Below are positions 7,898 to 15,727 of a DNA stretch of 33,987 bases, piece after piece. This DNA comes from Ruminiclostridium sp. (GTDB lineage Bacteria; Bacillota; Clostridia; Oscillospirales; Oscillospiraceae). Each line of letters begins with the position of its first letter. Position 1 is the first letter of the stretch. The translations under genes were made by a program, and so were the position numbers. Location: positions 1 through 33,987 of the forward strand of contig JAFSFC010000036.1 of NCBI GenBank assembly GCA_017435425.1. Direction: 5' to 3'. The notes under the pieces are model-generated. The model saw only the letters and a list, made by a program, of their open reading frames with translations, had not been told where the DNA came from and searched no databases.

Positions 7898-9331
7898 TCA
7901 GAATAATTCGTTTTCCTTCCGGCCCTGGCAGACCTTCTCCAGCATGGCAGAGAGCTTCTCCATGATGGGGGCGGGCACCTGGCGGCCATTGGCGCAGACC
8001 GTGGTGCAGGCCATGCAGGAGGCGCAGAGGTCGGCGTTGGTGTTGGCGGCGTTCTCCGGGTCGATGGCCCCTACGGGGCAAACTTCCGCACACTGGCCAC
8101 ACTGGCCGCAGTCCTCGGTGGCCAGGGGCTTGGAGAGGAGGGGCGGCATATCCTTGTAGGGCCGGTTGCCGGGCAGGGCCGGGGCAGGATATTCCCCCGC
8201 CTCCAGCCGCTGGCGGATGGTCCGGCCAAAGGCCTCCAGCTCTGCCTGGTCAGCGGCGTCGGGACGGCCCTGGGCGAACCGCCGGTCCATAGAGTGCTCG
8301 GCCAGAGCGGCCACGCCCGCCACAGGGCGGAACCCCGCCTGGGACAGGAGGTCTTCCAGCTCCACCAGGGTGTCGTCGTAGTGGCGGTTACCGTAGACCG
8401 TCATGAGGATGACCCGGGCGCCATTGCCCTCCATCTTTGCCAGCCGCTGGGCGGCGGGGACGGGGACACGGCCGCCGAAGGAGGGCACAGCCACCAGGCA
8501 GACGTCCTCGGCAGCGAAGGGGATGGCCCCAAAATCAGCCTCCCGGTCCATCAGGTCTACCTGGACGGCCTCCCGGCAGAGAGAATGCATCAGAATGTCA
8601 GCGGCCTTTTTCGTGCCGCCGGTGGGGCTGAACAGGATCTTGTAATACTTCATGGAATCATGCTTCCTTTCTTCTTTCAGCAGGGGGATGAGATGGGTCA
8701 GGCTGGAAATGGTGGTCACATCAGCCCGGGCAGGTCCACCCTTTCGCTGGAGCAGGATGGGCCGAATGCCCGCAGACCGGGCTCCCGTCACATCGGAGTC
8801 ATAGGAGTCCCCCACATGGAGGACCTCTTCCGGACGGCAGCCGCTGACTTCCAGGGCCCGTTCAAAGAGGGATCTGGCCGGCTTGTAGGCCCGGACGTGG
8901 TCGGCGCAGACCAGCCCTGCCGGGTTCAGCCCGTGCTTGGCCATGGCCCGGGCCACATAGCCCTCCCCATTGTTGCTGATAACATAAATGGGCAGGGAGC
9001 ACAGGGCAAAAAAGGGGGCCACGTCCGGGAAAAAGGCTCCGTCGGCCCAGAAGGACCGCATGAGCTTCATGAGGGAAGGGATGTCCTCGGTCATGGAGAT
9101 CTCCTCCCCCAGGCTCCGGAAGGTACAGGTGACCACCTCATCGGCATCCCGGTAGGTGGCCCCTACGCTTTGGGCCTCCCAATCCTTCAGGTGGGCATGG
9201 AACCGGGCCAGGAGGTGATCCTCGTCCCGGCAGGTGCTGGCGGCGCACACCCGCCGCTGGACCTCCTTCATCTGCCAGCAGTCCTCCCGGAGGATAGTGC
9301 CGGTGTAGTCCAGAAAGATGGCTTTGATCAA
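7898..9331 (-). CDS. HAD phosphatase fused to an EFR1-type flavodoxin/4Fe-4S ferredoxin
   Basis: A 477-aa two-part cytoplasmic protein. Residues 1-220 are a HAD hydrolase: motif I FLDYTGT (Asp8; the usual second Asp is Thr10), motif II SNN (119), Lys150 in YKPARSLFERAL, and GDSYDSD (174-180). Residues 227-477 resemble EFR1 ferredoxins: a flavodoxin-like FMN loop FSPTGGT (234-240) and two 4Fe-4S motifs, C408-x2-C-x2-C-x3-C and C436-x2-C-x2-C-x3-C. The start is TTG at 9329-9331 behind AAGGAGG at eight bases. Met227 (ATG at 8651-8653) follows GGAAG by nine bases and could start the ferredoxin half separately. There is no stop codon between the halves. Only 26 bases separate the start from the upstream terminator, so the promoter is unclear. 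Substrate unknown. Confidence 0.8.
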   Translation of the reverse strand: MIKAIFLDYTGTILREDCWQMKEVQRRVCAASTCRDEDHLLARFHAHLKDWEAQSVGATYRDADEVVTCTFRSLGEEISMTEDIPSLMKLMRSFWADGAFFPDVAPFFALCSLPIYVISNNGEGYVARAMAKHGLNPAGLVCADHVRAYKPARSLFERALEVSGCRPEEVLHVGDSYDSDVTGARSAGIRPILLQRKGGPARADVTTISSLTHLIPLLKEERKHDSMKYYKILFSPTGGTKKAADILMHSLCREAVQVDLMDREADFGAIPFAAEDVCLVAVPSFGGRVPVPAAQRLAKMEGNGARVILMTVYGNRHYDDTLVELEDLLSQAGFRPVAGVAALAEHSMDRRFAQGRPDAADQAELEAFGRTIRQRLEAGEYPAPALPGNRPYKDMPPLLSKPLATEDCGQCGQCAEVCPVGAIDPENAANTNADLCASCMACTTVCANGRQVPAPIMEKLSAMLEKVCQGRKENELF

Positions 9332-9357
9332 TGGAGGTTCCTCCTTTTCTGCAAGAT

Positions 9358-9384
9358 AAAACCGGCCGTAAAACGGCCGGTTTT
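9358..9384 (-). terminator. Terminator after the VWA gene
   Basis: AAAACCGGCCG, five bases, CGGCCGGTTTT: a GC-rich stem with flanking A and T runs, symmetrical and so possibly bidirectional. It lies between the VWA stop codon and the HAD start. Confidence 0.85.
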
Positions 9385-9391
9385 GGTCGTG

Positions 9392-10588
9392 TTATCGGGC
9401 AGAGACCAACTTCTTCAGGCCGCGGGCCAGGCCCTCCACGGTGAGCTGATACATATCCACCGTGTTGCGGATCATCTCGATGGTCTGGTAGCCGTAGTCA
9501 TACTCCCACATGGCTTCGGGAATGGGGTTGAACCACACCATCTTCTCGAAGCGGCTGTGGAGGCGGTTGAGCCAGGTGAGGCCGGTCTCCTGGTTGTACC
9601 GGTTGTACCAGCTGCTGCCGCCCACCCAGGTCATCTCAGAGGGGGCCATGGAGGCGTCGCCCACCACGATGACCTTGTACTCCCGGCTCAGGTTGTTGAT
9701 GACCCACTGGGTCTGGACGGACTGGCCGTAGGAGCAGCGGGGGTCGGTGTAGAGCTCGGAGTACCAGATGTTATGGAAGTAGAAGATCTTCAGGTCCTTG
9801 AAGTTGTTGGCCTTATTCACCGCCTGGAAGAGCTGGCTGCACAGGCGGGCGTAGGGGGTCATGGAGCCGCCGGAGTCGAAAAGGACCATGACCTTCATGT
9901 CATTGACACGGGGCCGGTCGAACTCCAGGCTCAGGTAGCCTGCGTTGTTGCAGGTCTCGCTGATGGTCCGGTCCAGATTCAGCACGTCCATGGGGCCGTC
10001 CTGACGGGTGGTCATCTGGCGCAGGCGGCGGAAGGCCAGCTGGAAGGACCGCTGGTCCAGGACGTTGTCCTCACGGAAGTCCTTGAACTCACGCTCGCCG
10101 GCCACCTGAAGGGCGTGACGGTGACGGCTCTCGCCGCCCACACGGATGCCGGTGGCAGCGTAGCCCGAGTGGCCCATGGTGGAGGTGCCGCCGGTGCCGA
10201 TCCAGTACTGGCCGCCGTCGTGGCGCTCGTGCTGTTCCTGCAGACGTTCCTCCAGCATCTGCCGGAGCTTTTCCAGGTCGTAGGTGGTGCGGGCGTCCAC
10301 CTCGTCCTTGTCGTATTTCTTCATGTTCTTGGGGTCGTGGAGCCAATCCATCAGCTCGTCGGACACGTCCTCGATGTGCTGGACCCGGTCAAAGTACTCC
10401 AGGAAGATCTCGTCGAACTTGTCAAAGTCCGCCTCGGTCTTCACCAGGATGGCCCGGCTGACGTAGTAGAACTCCAGGAGGCTGTTGCGGCAGAGTCCCC
10501 GCTCCAGAGCCTCCATGAGAGAGAGCCACTCGTTCATGGACACCTTCAGACCCCGTGCACGCAAGAGGTAGAATAAATCAGTAAACAC
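9392..10588 (-). CDS. CoxE-like von Willebrand factor A (VWA) domain protein
   Basis: A 398-aa soluble protein with a VWA domain in its C-terminal half. The metal-ion-dependent adhesion site begins DSGGS (Asp238-Ser242), matching the DxGxS rule. The N-terminal region has charged helices (MLEERLQEQHERHD) and a Gly-rich stretch. It is the typical partner of the MoxR AAA+ ATPase encoded 18 bases upstream; such pairs act as chaperones or metal/cofactor insertases for other proteins. The start is GTG at 10586-10588, with AAAGGAGGG about seven bases before. The client protein cannot be read from the sequence. Confidence 0.85.
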   Translation of the reverse strand: MFTDLFYLLRARGLKVSMNEWLSLMEALERGLCRNSLLEFYYVSRAILVKTEADFDKFDEIFLEYFDRVQHIEDVSDELMDWLHDPKNMKKYDKDEVDARTTYDLEKLRQMLEERLQEQHERHDGGQYWIGTGGTSTMGHSGYAATGIRVGGESRHRHALQVAGEREFKDFREDNVLDQRSFQLAFRRLRQMTTRQDGPMDVLNLDRTISETCNNAGYLSLEFDRPRVNDMKVMVLFDSGGSMTPYARLCSQLFQAVNKANNFKDLKIFYFHNIWYSELYTDPRCSYGQSVQTQWVINNLSREYKVIVVGDASMAPSEMTWVGGSSWYNRYNQETGLTWLNRLHSRFEKMVWFNPIPEAMWEYDYGYQTIEMIRNTVDMYQLTVEGLARGLKKLVSAR

Positions 10589-10606
10589 GGTGTCCCTCCT
10601 TTGGTA

Positions 10607-11440
10607 TCACCAACGGTAGCCGTTCTTCACCCGGTTCTTGGCGTTCTTCACGGCGGTCAGGTCCTCGGTCTTCTTCAGCAGGATACCGGCGTAGGGCAGT
10701 TCTTCCTCGATCTTGTTGGGATCCACGCCGCCCAGGCGGAGGGCCTGGAGCCAGTCCAGCAGCTCGGAGGTGGAGGGCTTCTTTGCCACGGTGGGCAGGT
10801 CACGGACCTGGTAGAAGGCCCGCATGGCCATCTCCAACAGGTTGTCCTCGATGTTGTCGTAGTGGGCGTGGACGATGTCGGTCATCATAGCCTGGTTGGG
10901 GAAGGCGATATAGTGGAAGATGCAGCGGCGCAGGAAGGCGTCGGGCAGTTCCTTTTCGGCGTTGGAGGTAATGATGACGATGGGGCGCTGCTTGGCGGAG
11001 ATGGTTTCCTTGGTCTCGGGGATGTAGAACTCCATCTTGTCCAGCTCCCACAGCAGGTCGTTGGGGAACTCCAGGTCGGCCTTGTCGATCTCGTCGATGA
11101 GCAGGACCACCTGCTTGTCGGCGGAGAATGCCTCGCCCAGCTTGCCCAGCTTAATATACTTCTTGATGTCGTCCACGCCTTCGCCGCCGAACTGGCTGTC
11201 GTACAGACGCTGGACGGTATCGTAGACATACAGGCCGTCCTGGGCCTTGGTGGTGGACTTGATGTTCCAGATGATAAGCTCCTTGTCCAGGGCCTCGCTG
11301 ATGGCCTGGGCCAGCTGGGTCTTACCGGTGCCGGGCTCGCCCTTGATGAGCAGGGGCTTTTCCAGGGCGATGGCGATGTTGACGATGCGCAGCAGGTCGG
11401 AGGAGACGACGTAATTGCTGCTTCCCTTGAATTCGGTCAT
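10607..11440 (-). CDS. MoxR-family AAA+ ATPase
   Basis: A 277-aa ATPase. Walker A is GEPGTGKT (34-41), Walker B is VVLLIDEIDKAD, and sensor regions follow (PIVIITSNAEKELPDAFLRRC). This is the MoxR/RavA-type layout and it is paired with the VWA gene directly downstream. ATG at 11438-11440 has AAAGGAAG eight bases upstream. First gene of a two-gene operon that ends at the hairpin 9358-9384. A perfect palindrome (11478-11495) lies 38 bases before the start codon and may be an operator. Confidence 0.9.
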   Translation of the reverse strand: MTEFKGSSNYVVSSDLLRIVNIAIALEKPLLIKGEPGTGKTQLAQAISEALDKELIIWNIKSTTKAQDGLYVYDTVQRLYDSQFGGEGVDDIKKYIKLGKLGEAFSADKQVVLLIDEIDKADLEFPNDLLWELDKMEFYIPETKETISAKQRPIVIITSNAEKELPDAFLRRCIFHYIAFPNQAMMTDIVHAHYDNIEDNLLEMAMRAFYQVRDLPTVAKKPSTSELLDWLQALRLGGVDPNKIEEELPYAGILLKKTEDLTAVKNAKNRVKNGYRW

Positions 11441-11477
11441 GGTGATTACTTCCTTTCCCTTGGTTTTTGGTATGATT

Positions 11478-11495
11478 ACGATTTGGACAAATCGT
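11478..11495. promoter_or_regulatory. Operator-like palindrome upstream of the MoxR gene
   Basis: ACGATTTG, GA, CAAATCGT: perfect 8-bp arms with a 2-bp centre, in the 5' leader of the MoxR-VWA operon. A tight two-base centre fits a protein-binding site better than an RNA hairpin. The binding protein is unknown. Confidence 0.5.
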
Positions 11496-11618
11496 GTGAT
11501 TTAGGTATAGGCCTTTTTAGTTTACCATAAAACCCTTGGAAAGTCATCGGATTTTCCCCCATTTCCCAAACTTTTTCTCACAGGGTTTTTGTGCAAAGGC
11601 GGAAAAAGCTTCGCAGAA

Positions 11619-11776
11619 TTCCGACTTCTGCAGAAGTCGGAACAAGTTATAATGTGTTTTTTCGGGGACATGTGCCCCGAAAAAACTCTTCTCGGCCTGC
11701 AAACGTGCGGGCCTCTGGCCCGTGCGCTGCCGCAGGCCGCAAAATTTCCGGGAAAAGGCTCTGCCTTTTCCCGGAA
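11619..11776. other. Hairpin-dense intergenic region, candidate non-coding RNA
   Basis: Within the 418-bp gap between the MoxR gene and gdhA there are four strong inverted repeats in a row: a 24-bp perfect palindrome centred on CTGCAG (11619-11642); TTTTTTCGGGG/CCCCGAAAAAA (11657-11685); a two-level stem with outer GGCCTGC/GCAGGCC (11694-11700, 11732-11738) around CGTGCGGGCC/GGCCCGTGCG (11704-11726); and 14-bp arms TTCCGGGAAAAGGC (11746-11776). The inner stem of the third pairs fully only with two G-U wobbles on plus-strand RNA. A TATAAT lies at 11648-11653 on the plus strand. No convincing protein gene is present. It may be an RNA gene or a mobile intergenic repeat. Confidence 0.45.
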
Positions 11777-11780
11777 GGGC

Positions 11781-11811
11781 AAAAAAAGGACCCGGTCCGA
11801 AGACCGGGTCC
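11781..11811 (-). terminator. Terminator of gdhA
   Basis: On the minus strand GGACCCGGTC, TTCG, GACCGGGTCC followed by seven T: a 10-bp stem with a stable TTCG tetraloop. It starts 48 bases after the gdhA stop codon. Confidence 0.93.
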
Positions 11812-11858
11812 TTTCGCATTACGCGTTATTGAAACAGATTGGGAGTGACAATCTTTAA

Positions 11859-13208
11859 TTAGAAGATGCCCTGCTCCATCATAGCCTCAGCAACCTTCTT
11901 GAAGCCAGCCAGGTTAGCGCCAGCGACCAGGTTGTAGCCCAGGCCATACTGCTCAGCAGCCTCTGCGGAGACCTTGTGGATGTTGATCATCATCTTCTGC
12001 AGCTGTGCATCAACCTCTTCCTCGGTCCAGGACAGACGCTCGGAGTTCTGGGACATTTCCATTGCGGAAACGCCAACGCCGCCAGCGTTAACAGCCTTGG
12101 AGGGAGCAACGATCATGCCGGGCTGTGCCATCAGGTAAGCCAGAGCGTCGTTGGTGGTGGGCATGTTAGCGACCTCGATGTAGTACTTAGCGCCGCAAGC
12201 AGCGATCTTCTCAGCCTGCTCCATGTTGACGTCGTTCTGCATAGCGGAGGGCATGATGATGTCAGCCTTCACGCCCCAGGGCTTCTGGCCGGGGAAGAAC
12301 TCAACGCCGAACTTGTCAGCATAGTCCTGAACCTTGTTACGGCCGGAGGAACGCATCTCCAGCAGGTAGTCGACCTTCTCTTCGGTGCAGACGCCTTCGG
12401 GATCGTAGACGTAGCCGTCGGGGCCGGACAGGGTGATGACCTTAGCGCCCAGGTGCATAGCCTTCTTGCAGATGCCCCAGGTAACGTTACCGAAGCCAGC
12501 AGCTGCGATGGTCTTGCCCTCGATGGACTCGCCTTCGTGCTTCAGAACTTCGACGGTGTAGTAGACAGCACCGTAACCGGTAGCCTCGGGACGAGCCAGG
12601 GAGCCGCCGTAGGACAGGCCCTTACCGGTCAGAACGCCGTTCTCCCAAACGCCCTTCAGGCGGCGATACTGGCCATACAGGTAGCCGATCTCGCGGCCGC
12701 CAACGCCCATGTCACCAGCGGGAACGTCGATGTCGGGACCGATGTAACGATACAGAGCAGTCATGAAGCTCTGGCAGAAGCGCATGATCTCAGCGTCGGA
12801 CTTGCCGGAGGGATCGAAGTCAGCGCCGCCCTTGCCGCCGCCGATGGGCAGACCGGTCAGGGAGTTCTTGAAGATCTGCTCGAAGCCCAGGAACTTGATG
12901 ATGCCGGAGTAAACGTTGGGCTGGAAGCGCAGGCCGCCCTTGTAGGGGCCGATAGCGCCGTTGAACTGGCAGCGATAGCCGATGTTGGTGTGAGCCTGGC
13001 CAGCGTCGTCGGTCCAGACAACACGGAAGGTGAACATACGCTCGGGCTCGACCATACGGCCCAGCAGGTCAACCTTTTCATATTCGGGATGAGCCTCGAC
13101 GATGGGGTCCAGAGAGCTCAGAACTTCTTCGACGGTCTGCACGAACTCGGGCTCGTTGCCGTGCTTTGCCTTCACGTTAGCAATAACGCGTTCAATATAA
13201 GCATTCAT
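11859..13208 (-). CDS. gdhA: Glutamate dehydrogenase (probably NADP-specific)
   Basis: A 449-aa cytoplasmic enzyme that reductively aminates 2-oxoglutarate with ammonium to glutamate, or the reverse. The length fits the hexameric family. Substrate-site lysines sit in GPYKGGLRF (90) and PIGGGKGGADFDP (126), the catalytic DVPAGDMGVGGREIGYL stretch follows, and a Rossmann dinucleotide site is seen in TIAAAGFGNVTWG. I start at ATG 13206-13208, preceded by AAGGAG at ten bases; the GTG six codons earlier has no ribosome binding site. It is monocistronic, with its own promoter (13318-13346) and terminator. NADP preference is inferred from overall similarity to the bacterial GdhA type, not from a proven residue. 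Confidence 0.95.
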   Translation of the reverse strand: MNAYIERVIANVKAKHGNEPEFVQTVEEVLSSLDPIVEAHPEYEKVDLLGRMVEPERMFTFRVVWTDDAGQAHTNIGYRCQFNGAIGPYKGGLRFQPNVYSGIIKFLGFEQIFKNSLTGLPIGGGKGGADFDPSGKSDAEIMRFCQSFMTALYRYIGPDIDVPAGDMGVGGREIGYLYGQYRRLKGVWENGVLTGKGLSYGGSLARPEATGYGAVYYTVEVLKHEGESIEGKTIAAAGFGNVTWGICKKAMHLGAKVITLSGPDGYVYDPEGVCTEEKVDYLLEMRSSGRNKVQDYADKFGVEFFPGQKPWGVKADIIMPSAMQNDVNMEQAEKIAACGAKYYIEVANMPTTNDALAYLMAQPGMIVAPSKAVNAGGVGVSAMEMSQNSERLSWTEEEVDAQLQKMMINIHKVSAEAAEQYGLGYNLVAGANLAGFKKVAEAMMEQGIF

Positions 13209-13317
13209 TGTAATCTGCTCCTTCACATTGAAATATTATTTTTACCTGCACTCCACAGGCGAAAATACAGGAAAAACTGCGCAACGGGACAACGGCATAT
13301 CGTCTCATTGCATAAAA

Positions 13318-13346
13318 AGTATAGCACGCCCATCTTCTAAATGCAA
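13318..13346 (-). promoter_or_regulatory. Promoter of gdhA
   Basis: On the minus strand TTGCAT (13341-13346), 17 bases, TATACT (13318-13323), with TGC directly before the -10 giving an extended element. The transcript would have a leader of roughly 100 bases. Confidence 0.75.
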
Positions 13347-13444
13347 CAATTATTTTGAAAATCCTGGCGTAAAATTTGCGTCATCCCACAAAACCCGTTC
13401 TTTTTTGTGCGTTTTGAAGGCCATTTCTACAAATCTTGCAGAAA

Positions 13445-13471
13445 GCAGGGGTTTTCCCGAAAAACCCCTGC
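13445..13471 (-). terminator. Probable terminator of the ECF S-component gene
   Basis: GCAGGGGTTTT and AAAACCCCTGC pair with 11-bp arms around a 5-base loop, 33 bases after the S-component stop. On the minus strand only TTTCTG follows, so termination may be weak. Confidence 0.5.
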
Positions 13472-13504
13472 AAATCTGCATAATCTTCTGTCAAGTATGT
13501 CTTG

Positions 13505-14047
13505 TCACTTTGCCAGACCCGTCCGCCGGAAGGCTGCCCGGAGAGGCTCGATGACGATGAGGACGATAACGGCGGCCACGCCGATCTGGACCAGGTTGCC
13601 GGGGATGGAGGAGACGGGGATGATCCAGTTGCTGTAGATGATGGCCTCGGCAATGTAGTAGCCCGCGATCTTGATGACGCAGGCCAGGGCCAGAGCCAGG
13701 ATGTACCGGAGGAAGGACTTTTTCTTTTCGGTGACGGCGCCCACGGTCCAGCCCATGAGGCCCACGATGACCAGGGTGAAGGGGGCCCACAGGGTCCAGC
13801 CGGAGAGGAGGTCAAAGAGGGCCATGCCCACGCCGCCGGCGATCATACCGGTTCGCTTGCCGAAGAGGATGGCGGCCAGGAACAGGGGGACATTCCCCAG
13901 GTGGACCAGCCCGCCGTTGGCTGCGATGGGCAGGCGGATGTTGATGGCATAGGTAAACACAAAGACCAGCACCAGGCTCATGGCGGTAATGGCGATGTCT
14001 CTGGTGGTCATTTTGGAAGAGGTTCGGGGGGCAGCAGTTTGGGTCAT
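13505..14047 (-). CDS. ECF transporter S component (substrate-binding membrane protein)
   Basis: A 180-aa membrane protein with about five to six hydrophobic helices (ITAMSLVLVFVFTYAINIRL, VPLFLAAILFGKRTGMIAGG, WAPFTLVIVGLMGWTVGAV and others). The loop with GLVHLGNVPLFLAAILFG and the GxGMALFDLLSG helix are typical of ECF S components. These bind a vitamin or cofactor precursor and share an energising EcfA/EcfA'/EcfT module encoded elsewhere. The ATG at 14045-14047 is eight bases after AAGGAG; the longer frame to 14086 lacks a ribosome binding site. The vitamin cannot be told from the sequence. No known vitamin riboswitch is recognised in the 14048-14170 leader. Confidence 0.8.
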   Translation of the reverse strand: MTQTAAPRTSSKMTTRDIAITAMSLVLVFVFTYAINIRLPIAANGGLVHLGNVPLFLAAILFGKRTGMIAGGVGMALFDLLSGWTLWAPFTLVIVGLMGWTVGAVTEKKKSFLRYILALALACVIKIAGYYIAEAIIYSNWIIPVSSIPGNLVQIGVAAVIVLIVIEPLRAAFRRTGLAK

Positions 14048-14171
14048 GGAGGACACTCCTTCCGGTTGGATTTTTGATGTCCTCACTGTATCACAAATCT
14101 GGCCCTATCAAAATCTCCAAAACGAAACTATTCTGCATGGTCAATCTGGCCTGCCGCCCTCCCATTTCCCA

Positions 14172-14206
14172 CAGGCCAGATGGGCCGGCCGTTGCCATCT
14201 GGCCTG
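14172..14206. promoter_or_regulatory. Inverted repeat overlapping the decarboxylase promoter
   Basis: CAGGCCAGATGG (14172-14183) and CCATCTGGCCTG (14195-14206) are perfect 12-bp arms around 11 bases. A third copy of the core, TCTGGCCTG, lies at 14145-14153. The right arm overlaps the -35 of the plus-strand promoter, so this may be a repressor site in the divergent region between the S component and the decarboxylase. The cognate protein is unknown. Confidence 0.5.
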
Positions 14207-14220
14207 CTTTCTGGTATGAT
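14192..14220 (+). promoter_or_regulatory. Promoter of the decarboxylase operon
   Basis: TTGCCA (14192-14197), 17 bases, TATGAT (14215-14220), 53 bases before the start codon. Confidence 0.65.
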
Positions 14221-14272
14221 GGTGGCATGAATCCCACGGTTTTTTGACACTCTGCCAAAGGAGGTCCGTTCT

Positions 14273-15724
14273 ATGACCATCACCCGCAACAGCTCCCTGC
14301 TGGAGCGTTTGCAAGCTCATAAGGAGGAGGGATACCTCTCCCTCCACATGCCCGGCCATAAGGAGAACACCGGCCTGGCTTCCTATTTAAATGTATTAAA
14401 CGCAGACCTGGATATTACCGAACTGCCCGGATTTGACGATCTCCACGACCCCGAAGAGGTCCTGGCCCGGTCCATGAAGAAGGCCGCCGCTCTGTGGGAC
14501 GTGCCCAAGAGCTGGTTCCAGGTGAACGGCTCCACCGGCGCCCTTCTGGCCGCCATCCGGGGCGCCACCCGCCGGGGGGACAAGATCCTGGTGGCCCGGA
14601 ACTGCCACAAAGCCATCTACCACGCCATGGAGCTCTGCGGTCTGGAGCCCGTCTTCCTGCTGCCTCCCGTGGAGGAGACCTTCGGTCTGTCCGGCTCCAT
14701 CACCCCGGAAATGGTGGCTTCCGCCCTGGAAGCGCACCCCGATGTGAAACTCATCGTCTACCCCAGCCCCACCTATGACGGCGTCCTCAGCGACACCGCC
14801 GGCATCTGCGCCGTGGCCCACGAGAAGTCCATCCCCGTTCTGGTGGACGAGGCCCACGGGGCCCATCTGGGTCTCACCGACCACTTTCCCCCCCACGCCA
14901 TGGCCCAGGGAGCAGACATGGCGGTGGCCAGCCTCCACAAGATGCTCCCCTCTCTCACCCAGACCGCCATCCTCCATGCCACCGGCCGTTTCCTGAAGAT
15001 CCCCCAGATCAACCGCCAGACGGGGATCTTCCAGTCCAGCAGCCCCTCCTACCTGCTGATGGCCTCCATGGACGGCTGCATCCGTCTGCTGGAGGAGCAG
15101 AAAGAAGAACTCTTTGCCGCCTGGTCCCGCCGCCTGGCTGAATTCGATGACCTGGCCAAGGGCCTGAAGCACCTGCGCCTCCCCGGTCATGGAGGGGAAG
15201 CAGGGGCTTCCTACCCCGGCATCTTTGGTCTGGACCCGGCCAAGATCGTCATCTCCACCCGAAACAGCGCCCTGAACGGGGTGGAGCTCATGGAGCGCCT
15301 GCGGGAGGACTACAAGATCGAGCTGGAAATGGCCCTGGACCGCTACGCCGTGGCCATGACCGGCCTGGGCACCGACGACACCATGCCCGCTCGCCTGGCC
15401 CAGGCCCTGCTGGAGCTGGATGAGAAGTACGGCCCCGCCCAGGAGGTCGCCCCTCTGGAGACCCTTCAGGAACTGCCCCCCCGAAAGATGTCCATCGAGG
15501 AGGCCGCCATGACCGAGGGCGGCGTGGACTTCCTCTACGACAGCATGGGTAAGGTCTGCGGAGAGTACATCTGGGCCTATCCCCCCGGCATCCCCCTCAT
15601 CACCCCCGGCGAGGTCATCACCCCCGCCCTGGTGGCCGATGTGGAGCGCCTGTACCGGGCCGGGGTGAAGCTCATCGGCACCCGGGGCAAGCCCCCCTAC
15701 ACCACCGTGGCCATTGAGGGGTGA
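14273..15724 (+). CDS. Orn/Lys/Arg-type amino acid decarboxylase (PLP enzyme)
   Basis: A 483-aa fold-type I PLP enzyme of the basic amino acid decarboxylase family. Visible marks: LHMPGHK near the N-terminus (24-30), NGSTGA (85-90) for phosphate binding, DEAHGAH (192-198) for the PLP ring, and SLHKMLPSLTQ with the Schiff-base Lys223. The C-terminal part has the family's PPGIPLITPGE motif. It removes CO2 from arginine, lysine or ornithine to make a polyamine precursor; which one is not decidable here. The length matches the short Gram-positive type (YaaO/SpeA-like) that lacks the N-terminal wing domain. AAAGGAGG precedes the ATG. The RibD-like gene follows after three bases, so the two are co-transcribed. 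Confidence 0.9.
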   Translation: MTITRNSSLLERLQAHKEEGYLSLHMPGHKENTGLASYLNVLNADLDITELPGFDDLHDPEEVLARSMKKAAALWDVPKSWFQVNGSTGALLAAIRGATRRGDKILVARNCHKAIYHAMELCGLEPVFLLPPVEETFGLSGSITPEMVASALEAHPDVKLIVYPSPTYDGVLSDTAGICAVAHEKSIPVLVDEAHGAHLGLTDHFPPHAMAQGADMAVASLHKMLPSLTQTAILHATGRFLKIPQINRQTGIFQSSSPSYLLMASMDGCIRLLEEQKEELFAAWSRRLAEFDDLAKGLKHLRLPGHGGEAGASYPGIFGLDPAKIVISTRNSALNGVELMERLREDYKIELEMALDRYAVAMTGLGTDDTMPARLAQALLELDEKYGPAQEVAPLETLQELPPRKMSIEEAAMTEGGVDFLYDSMGKVCGEYIWAYPPGIPLITPGEVITPALVADVERLYRAGVKLIGTRGKPPYTTVAIEG

Positions 15725-15727
15725 GCC

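Noticed and set aside
8294..10576. 760-codon plus-strand frame across the HAD and VWA genes
   Set aside because: It spans a terminator and two genes with clear motifs on the other strand. Codon bias of the true genes produces this open frame.
11589..11858. Short plus-strand frames of 85-89 codons between the MoxR gene and gdhA
   Set aside because: They run through several perfect palindromes and the gdhA terminator, and their translations mirror the hairpin arms. No ribosome binding site is seen.
14048..14170. Riboswitch upstream of the ECF S component
   Set aside because: The leader is short and AT-mixed; I could not recognise TPP, FMN, cobalamin, folate or other known riboswitch core motifs.
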